NCBI GenBank assembly: GCA_030035585.1
Contig: CM057462.1
Span: 144,114,734 to 144,178,733, forward strand
Direction: 5' to 3'
Origin: Dugong dugon
Taxonomy: Eukaryota; Chordata; Mammalia; Sirenia; Dugongidae
DNA length: 64,000 nt
The position numbers and the translations under genes were made by a program. The stretch's first letter is position 1; each line of letters begins with the position of its first letter. The notes beneath the pieces were generated by a model that saw nothing but the letters and a program-made list of their open reading frames with translations, was not told the DNA's origin and made no database searches. This document shows, piece after piece, positions 57,293 to 64,000 of the stretch.

Positions 57293-57550
57293 GTGTTAAT
57301 GGAGACACACCGACAGAAATGGGGGAGGCAGGAGTTTATCAGGAATAGATTTATTATGTTAATGTTTTATATTAGTAGTTATTCTTATGCTACAAGCCGT
57401 GGTAATTTTAAGGCGTATAATGTAATGTATGTAGTAACCACTAAGAAACTGCAGAGAAACAAATTTCAGAAGAGAAGAAGGAGGAAAACAAAAAGGTTAA
57501 TCACAAGAAAGCAGCCAAATACAAACAAAAACAGAAAAGTCAGAATATAA
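57293..57550 (+). pseudogene. Basic inter-ORF frame of the old L1
   Basis: An 85-codon frame whose second half, from MYVVTTKKLQRNKFQKRRRR on, is strongly basic. It occupies the same place as the 63-codon mini-ORF of the young L1 (35649-35840) and shares VTTKK. Its TAA (57548-57550) lies about 13 bases before the likely ORF2 ATG near 57563, without overlap. Confidence 0.4.
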
Positions 57551-57562
57551 AAAAAAGAAGAT

Positions 57563-60500
57563 ATGAATCACTTAAAAACAAAAACAAAATCACTTTATTT
57601 TTAGTAATAACCTTAACTGTAAATGTTCTAAATGTCCATGCAAAAAGCAGAGAGTGGATTAATGAATTAAAAAAAAAAAAATACGATCCATCCTTTTGTT
57701 GGCTACAAGCAACACACCTTAGACAAAAAGTTACATCGAGACTAAAAATAAAGCATGGAGAAACATATTCCATGCAACCAGTAAACAAAAAACAGCAAGG
57801 GTGGCTATACTAATATCAGATTAAATAGACTTTAAACCAAAATATATTACAAGAGATAAAGAAGGACATTAAATAATATAAAATAGTCAATCCAGCAGGA
57901 AGATATAACAATTATAAATATATATGCACCTAACAGCAGTGTATCAAAATACATGGAAAAATATTAATATGAATGGAGAAATAGACAACTGCACAATAAT
58001 AGTAGGGGACTTCAACATACACTATCAATTATAGACAGAACATTTAAAAGGAAATCACTAAGGACATTGAGAACTTAAATAAAACCATAACTGACATATA
58101 TAGAACACTCTACTCAATGTCAGAATAATACATATTCTTCCCCAGTGCCCATGGATCATTTTCCGGAATAAACCATATGCTAGAAGACAAAACAAGTCTC
58201 AACTAATTTAAAAAGATTGAAATCATACAAAGCATCTTCTCTGACCGTAATGGTAGGAACCTAGAAATCAAAAACAGGAAAAATAAGGAAAAAATAAAAT
58301 AAATATATGCAAACTAAATAATATAGTACTGAAAAACTATTGTATTACAAAAGAAATAAAAAGTGAAATAAAAAATTCCTAGAATCAAACAAAAATGAAA
58401 ACACAACACAGCAAAGCCTTTGGGATGCAGTAAAAGCAGTACTCAGTGGGAAATTCATAGCAATAAATGACTACTTTAAAAAAGAAGAAAGATCCAAAAT
58501 CACTGTCTTAAACTGGCAACCTGAACAAATAGAAAAGGAAGAGCAAGGAAGCCAAAAGCTACCAGAAAAAAAGTTAAAAATAAAGATCAGGGCAGAAATA
58601 AATGAAATAGAGAACAGAAAAATAACAGAAAGAATCGAAAGAATCAAAAGAATGAGAAATTGGTTCTTTGAAGGGATTAATAAAATAGGCAAATCACTGT
58701 CTAGATTGACAAAAAAAAAAAAACTAGAATAGGCAAATAACCAAATTAAGAAATGAAATTGATGACATTGCAACCAATTCAAAAGAGATAAAGAAGATCA
58801 TAACAGATTACTATGAAAACTTGTACTTCAACAAATTTGAAAACCTAGATGAACTGGATAAATTCCTAGAAACATACTATCTACCCAAACTAACACAAAC
58901 AGAGGTAGAAAACTTAAAAAGAAAGACCCATTACAAAAGAAGAGATTGAAGATATCATAAAAAACTACCCCTCCCCACCAAAAAAAGCCCAGGACCAGAT
59001 GATTACACTGGATAATTCTATCAAACATTCAGAAAAGAGATGACACCAATCCTACTCAATCTCTCTAAAAACATAGAAGAAACACTAAAAAACTTCCTAT
59101 GAAGCCAGCATAACCTGGATACCTAAACCAGGCAGAGGCACCACAAAAAAAGAAAACTACAGACCAATATCTCTTGTGAACATAGATGCAAACATCTTCA
59201 ACAAAACTCTAGCCATCAAACTTCAGCAACCCATCAAAAAAATCATACACAGGATCAAGTGGGATTCATACCAGGAACACAAGTGTACTTCAACATTATA
59301 AAATCAATCAATGTTCCACTACGTAAATAAAATAAAGGAAAAGAACTATATGATCATATCAATTGATGTAGAAAAGGCATTCGATAAAATTCAACATGAT
59401 TTCCTGATAAAAACTCTCAGCAAAAGAGGAATAAAAGGGAAATTCCTCTACATAATTAGTGGCATATATGCAAATCTAACAGTCAACATTATACTCAGTG
59501 GAGAAAGGCTTACAGCCTTCTGTTTGAGAACAGGATCAAGACAAGGATACCCATTAATAACATTCTTGTTGAACATTGTGCTAGAAGTCCTAGCACAGGG
59601 AATACAAGAAAGAGAAATAAAAGTTGTTCAAATCAGAAAGGAAGAAGTAAAACTATCTCTATTTGCAGATGGTGTGATGCTATACCTAGAAGACCCTAAA
59701 GACTCCACAAGAACACTGCTGAACTAATAGAAGAATTTAGCAATGTTACAGGGTACAGGATCAATACACAAAAATCAGCTGCGTTCCTCTACACTAACAA
59801 AGAGTACACCAAAAAAGAAATCAAAAAACAATTTCATTTACAATAGCCTCAAAATTGATAAAATACCTAGGAATTAACCTAACCAGGGACACAAAAGACT
59901 TATACAATGAAAATTATAAAACATTACTTCAAGAGACTGAAAGAGAACTATAAAAATGGAAAAAACATCCTGTACTCATGGATTAGAAGACTTAATATAG
60001 CAAAAATGTCAATTCTACCTAAAGCTATCTAAAGCTACAATGAAATATGTATGCAAATCCAACAACATTCTTTACTGAAAGGGAAAAACTAATGACCAAT
60101 TTTATATAGAAAGGAAACAACCCACAGTACCCAAAGAAATACTGAAGAAAAAGAACACAGCAGGAGGTCTCACATTCCCTGATATCAAAGCATACTATAC
60201 AGCTATTGTAATCAAAACAGCCAGGTACTGGTTCAACAATAGACACAGACCAGTGGAATAGAATTGAGAACTCACAATTAAACCTAGCCATCTATGGACA
60301 ACAAATTTTCAAAAAGTGTCAAAGTCCATTCTGTGGGGCAGAAAACTGGGTATCCACCTGTAGAAAAATGAAACAGAACCCATACTCCACACCATACATA
60401 AAAACTAACTGAAAATGGATCAAAGACCTAAATTTTAAAAATAAAACCATAAAATCTCTGGAAGAAAACTATGGAACATAATCTTTTGTAAAAATAGTAT

Positions 60501-60648
60501 GACAAACATAACAACCAATGCACAATAAAATAAGACAAAATAGACATATGGGACCTCATAAAAACTGAAAACTTATGCTCATCAAAAGACTTTATTAAAA
60601 CAGCAAGTAGACAATCCACAGACTGGGGGAAAAAATTTCAGAAATGAC
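57563..60648 (+). pseudogene. Old L1 ORF2, disabled
   Basis: Endonuclease near 57590-58300 (ITLTVN, LQATHL where the usual QETH reads QATH, VGDFN near 58005), then RT. The best frame, 59311-59727, has SIDVEKAFDKIQ and [10 protein letters not shown] and a catalytic box reading FADGVM, so the second Asp is lost. The C-terminal part continues with stops to the insertion at 60649, and a last piece (WAKNMNRIFTKEDIR) is at 61513-61645. Confidence 0.82.
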
Positions 60649-61473
60649 TTATCCTACAATTTGTACAAGGCAAGTTCATGGAAGCTCCACAGACACATCC
60701 AAACTCCCTTAGGGACTGAATTGCTGGGCTGAGGGCTGTGGGGACCATGGTCTCAGGGAACATCTAGCTCAACTGGCATAACATAGTTTATAAATAAAAT
60801 GTTCTACATTCTACCTTGGTGAATAGCATCTGGGGTCTTAAAAGCCTATGAGTGGTCATCCAAGATAAGCCACTGGTCCCACCCCTTCAGGAGCAAGAAA
60901 CAATGAAGAAATCTAAAGATACAAAGGAAAGATTAGTCCAAAGCACTAATGGACCACATCTACCACAGCCTCCATCAGGCTGAGTCCAGTACAACTGGAG
61001 GTGCCCAGCTATCACCACTGCCTGCTCTGACAGGGATCAGAATAGAGTGCCCCAGACAGAGCTGGAGAAAAATGTAGAACAAAATTCCAACTCACAAAAA
61101 AAGACCACACTTTCTGGCCAGACAGAGACTGAAGAAATGCCAAGAGTGTGGCCCCCAGACACCCTTTTAGCTCAGTAATGAAGTCATTCCCAAGGTTCAC
61201 CCTTCAGCCAAAGATTAGACAGGTCCATAAAACAAAATGAGACTAAAGGGGCACAACAGCCCAGGGACAAGGACTAGAAGGCAAGAGGGGACAGGAAAGC
61301 TGGTAATAGAGAACCCAAGACTGAGAAGGGAGAGTGTTGACATGTTGTAGGGTTATTAACCAATGTCATAAAAAAAAGTGTACTAACTGTTTAATGAGAA
61401 ACTAGTTTGTTCTGTAAACCTTCACCTAAAGTACAATAAAAAAAAAAAAAAGGTGAGAAAAAAAAGAAATGAC
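60640..61473 (+). mobile_element. Young-family L1 3' UTR insertion in the old L1
   Basis: 3' UTR of the young L1 type (60649-61464), flanked by agaaatgac at 60640-60648 and 61465-61473. One end module (61330-61440) with AATAAA at about 61435, an A-run, then 'ggtgag' and a second A-run. The frames in it are not genes. Confidence 0.85.
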
Positions 61474-62876
61474 ATCAGATAAGAGTCTAATCTCTAAAAT
61501 TTCTATAGAAAATTGCAACAACTCAACAACAATAAGAGAAACAACCAAATCACAAAATGGGCAAAGAACATGAACAGAATCTTCACCAAAGAAGACATCA
61601 GGGCAAAAAACAAACATAGGAAAAGACATTCACGATTACTAGCCATTGTTGTTTTCAGATGCCATGCAGTCGGTTTTGGCAGTCCATGCTATATTCAATA
61701 TTCTTTGCCAACACCAGAATTCAAAGGAGTCAATTATTCTTCAGTCTTCCTTATTCATTATCCAGCTTTTGTATGCATATGAGGCAATAGAAAACACCAT
61801 GGCTTGGGTCAGGCTCACTTTAGTCCTCAAAGTGACATCTTTGTTTTTTAACATTTTAAATACGTCTTTTGCAGCAGATTTGCCCAAAGCAATGCGTCGT
61901 TTGATTTCTTCACCACTGCTTCCATTGGCATTGATCGTGGATCCAAATAAAATGAAATCCTTTAGAATTTCAATATTTTCTCCATTCTTCATGATGTAGT
62001 TTATTGGTCTAATTGTAAGGATTTTTGTTTCTTTTATGTTGAGGTGCAATCCATACTGAAGGCTGTAGTCTTAGATCTTCACCAGTGGGTGCTTCGAGTC
62101 CTCTTTGCTTTTAAGCTAGGTTGTTTCATCTGCATATCACAGGTTGTTAATGAGTCTTCCTCCAAGCCTGATGGCACATTGTTCTTCTTCCTACAGTCCA
62201 GCTTCTCAGATTATTCACTCAGCATACAGATTGAATAAATTTGGCTAAAGGATACAAACCTGACACATACCTATTCTGATTTTAAAACACAGAGTATCCC
62301 CTTGTTCTGTTCGAAGGACTGCCTCTTGCTCTAAGTAGTTTCTTCATGAGCACAATGAAGTATTCTGGAATTCCAATTCTTCACAATGTTATCCATAATT
62401 TGTTATGACCCACACAGTCAAGTACCTTTGCACAGTCAATAAAACAAAAGTATACATCTTTCTGGTATTCTCTGCTTTCAGCCAAGGTCCATCTGACATC
62501 AGCAATGATATCCCTCATTCCTCATCCTCTTCTGAATCCAGCTTGAACTTCTGGCAGTTCCTTGTTGATGATCTGCAACAGCTTTTGAATGACCCTCAGC
62601 AAAATTTTACTGGTGTGTGATATTAATCACATGATTTGATAATTTACGCATTCTTCTGGATCACCTTTCTTTAGAACGGGCACAAATATGGACGGGTTCC
62701 AGTCGGTTAGTCAGGAAGTTGTCTTCCAAATTTCTTGGCATAGATGAGTGAGTACTTCTAGAGCTACATTTATTTGTTGAAACATTTCAACTGATATTCT
62801 GTCAATTCACATAGCCTTCTTTGTCACCAGTGCCTTCAGTGAAGCTTGGATTTCCTTCAGTACCATTGGTTCCTGA

Positions 62877-63442
62877 TTATATGCTACCTCCTGAAATGGC
62901 TGAACATCGGCCAATTCTTTTTGGTTCAGTGACTGTTTGTATTCCTACCATTGTCTTTTGTTGCTTCCTTTGTTGTTCTATATTTTGTCCATAGAATCCT
63001 TCAATATTGCAACTCGAGGCTTGAATTTTTTCCTCAATCCATTCTGCCTGAGAATTGCTGAGCGTGTTCTTCCCTGTTAGTTTTTTTTTTATCTCAGGGA
63101 CTCTTCCCATTTCGTTATAATACTTTATCATCTCGAGTTGCCCTTTGAAATCTTCTGTTCAGCTCCCTTACTTCATCATCTTTTCCTTTTGCTTTAGTTG
63201 CTCTACATTCAAGAGCAAGTTTCAGAGTCTCTTCTGGCATCCGTTTTGGTCTTTTCTTTCTTTCCTGTCTTTTTAATGACTTTTTTGTTTTCTTCATTTA
63301 TGATGTCCTTGCTGTCACCCCACAACTCATGTGGTCTTTGGTTATCAGTGTTCATTGCGTCAAGTCTAGAGATGGTCTCTAAATTCAGGTATGATAAACT
63401 CAAGGTCATATTTTGGCTCTCTTGGACTTTATTCAGCTTCAA
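62877..63442 (-). pseudogene. RTE linker region, disabled
   Basis: Three overlapping frames (63209-63442, 63115-63297, 62877-63131) together cover the spacer between endonuclease and RT, matching 10000-10440 of the plus-strand copy (PEETLKLALECRATKAKG against SEETLKVTLECRVAKTKG). Frame changes near 63120 and 63250 break it. Confidence 0.75.
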
Positions 63443-63771
63443 CTTGAACTGGTATGTGAATGATTGATGGTCTGTTCCATAGTTGGCCCCTAGTTTCGTT
63501 CTGAGTAATAATATTGAACTTCTTCATTGTCTACTTTCACAGATGTAGTTGATTTGATTCCTGTGTATTCCACCCAGCAAGGTCCATGTGTATAGTCACT
63601 GTTTATACTGTTGAAAAAGCTATTTGCATTGAATAAATCATTGGTATTGCTAAATTCTATCATGAGATCTTTGGTGGTGTTTCTATCTCCAAGGTCACAT
63701 TTTCCAGCTACCGATTCTTCTTCTTTGTTTCCAACATTTGCATTTCAATCACCAGTAATTATCAATACATC

Positions 63772-63993
63772 TTAATTGCATATGTGATCAAGTTCAGACT
63801 GCAGAAGTTGGTAGAAATCTTCAATTTCTTCACCTTTGGCCTTAATGGTTGGTGGGTAAATTTGAATAATAGTCCTTTTAACTAATCTTCCTTGTAGGCC
63901 TATGGATATTATCCTATCACTGACAGCATTATATTTCAGGATAGATCTTGGAATGTTCTTTTTGATGATGAATGTGATGTCATTCCTCTTCAA
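63772..63993 (-). pseudogene. RTE endonuclease fragment
   Basis: 73-codon frame with ITFIIKKNIPRSILKYNAVS, IIQIYPPT and EEIEDFYQLL, equivalent to 7427-7650. It ends at a TAA where the other copy has Gln (NQDALI), before the catalytic GDWN motif. The N-terminus lies beyond the window. Confidence 0.82.
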
Positions 63994-64000
63994 TTTGTTC

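Larger units (their letters stand above)
55076..61645 (+). mobile_element. Old, near full-length L1, interrupted
   Basis: Plus-strand L1: a 5' UTR from about 55076 ('gggcagagcaagatggccaa', with a YY1-type core), ORF1 56049-57100, inter-ORF region with a basic frame, ORF2 from about 57563, then interruption by a younger L1 tail (60649-61464) and by RTE at 61646. An AfroSINE sits at 55830-56030. Stops and frameshifts are many. The RT carries FADG in place of FADD. Confidence 0.82.
61646..64000 (-). mobile_element. RTE LINE running off the window
   Basis: Minus-strand RTE from its 3' tail (61646, 'ttgttgttttcagatgccat') to the endonuclease at the right edge. About 250 bases are missing from the 3' UTR at about 61672, where 'gtcggttttgg' joins 'cagtccatgc'. 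RT lies at about 61740-62900, the linker at 62877-63442 and endonuclease from about 63480 onward. It interrupts the old L1 at its 'tagccatt' site. Confidence 0.9.

Noticed and set aside
1-64000. CRISPR arrays, operons, prokaryotic features
   Set aside because: No regularly spaced direct repeats, no ribosome-binding sites in front of the frames; composition and repeat content are those of a mammalian genome.
1-64000. Host protein-coding exons
   Set aside because: All frames with recognisable protein similarity belong to L1, RTE, ERV-L or MaLR-like elements. Small exons without long frames cannot be excluded by eye.

Overview
The window reads as intergenic DNA from an afrotherian mammal, most likely an elephant or close relative. 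That assignment comes from recognising repeat families, not from any host gene: AfroSINE-type tRNA-derived SINEs, an RTE LINE whose tail is shared with those SINEs, an L1 lineage with an unusually long 3' UTR, and ERV-L/MaLR-type LTR elements. I found no convincing host exon, rRNA, functional tRNA or CRISPR array. Almost every readable protein fragment belongs to a retroelement.

Layout. 1-4410: two L1 3' pieces on the + strand, the second with a clear target-site duplication (TSD). 4411-6722: AT-rich unique DNA, an old L1 3' end and a solo ERV-L LTR. 6866-12003: a nearly full-length RTE split in its endonuclease by a complete 2-kb LTR element (7680-9658). 12010-13780: an old L1 carrying a perfect inverted duplication. 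13781-17636: unique DNA, ERV-L pol fragments, MIRs and AfroSINEs. 17683-20757: another RTE, split by an LTR element (18077-20542). 20758-29679: mostly unique, with RTE, AfroSINE and MIR fragments. 29680-41095: an old L1M interrupted by an AfroSINE, by a tRNA-Gly/RTE SINE that itself holds a full-length 8.2-kb young L1 (30333-38564), by an L1 tail and by another AfroSINE. 41096-45631: more L1M, RTE, AfroSINE and LTR remnants. 45632-54838: a minus-strand LTR element with a perfect 5-bp TSD, containing a complete ERV-L provirus (46497-53211) without env. 55076-61645: an old L1, interrupted by an AfroSINE and a younger L1 tail. 61646-64000: a minus-strand RTE running off the window.

How the parts relate. 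RTE is the probable autonomous partner of the SINEs: both SINE types end in the RTE 3' tail, and the tRNA-Gly SINE also carries an RTE 5' segment. L1 is the other autonomous engine; its best copy has intact ORF1 and endonuclease but three frameshifts in ORF2. The LTR elements resemble MaLR/ERV-L: they share a gag-like reading frame with an 18-residue periodic region and probably depended on ERV-L enzymes in trans. The nesting gives a relative time order: old L1M and RTE first, then MaLR-like elements, ERV-L and SINEs, then the young L1.

No new host-encoded system is evident. The most notable items are the chimeric tRNA-Gly/RTE SINE, the modular L1 3' UTR, the basic mini-ORF whose stop overlaps the ORF2 start of L1, and the periodic gag-like ORF. 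Repeat family names are from recognition and were not checked against a database.
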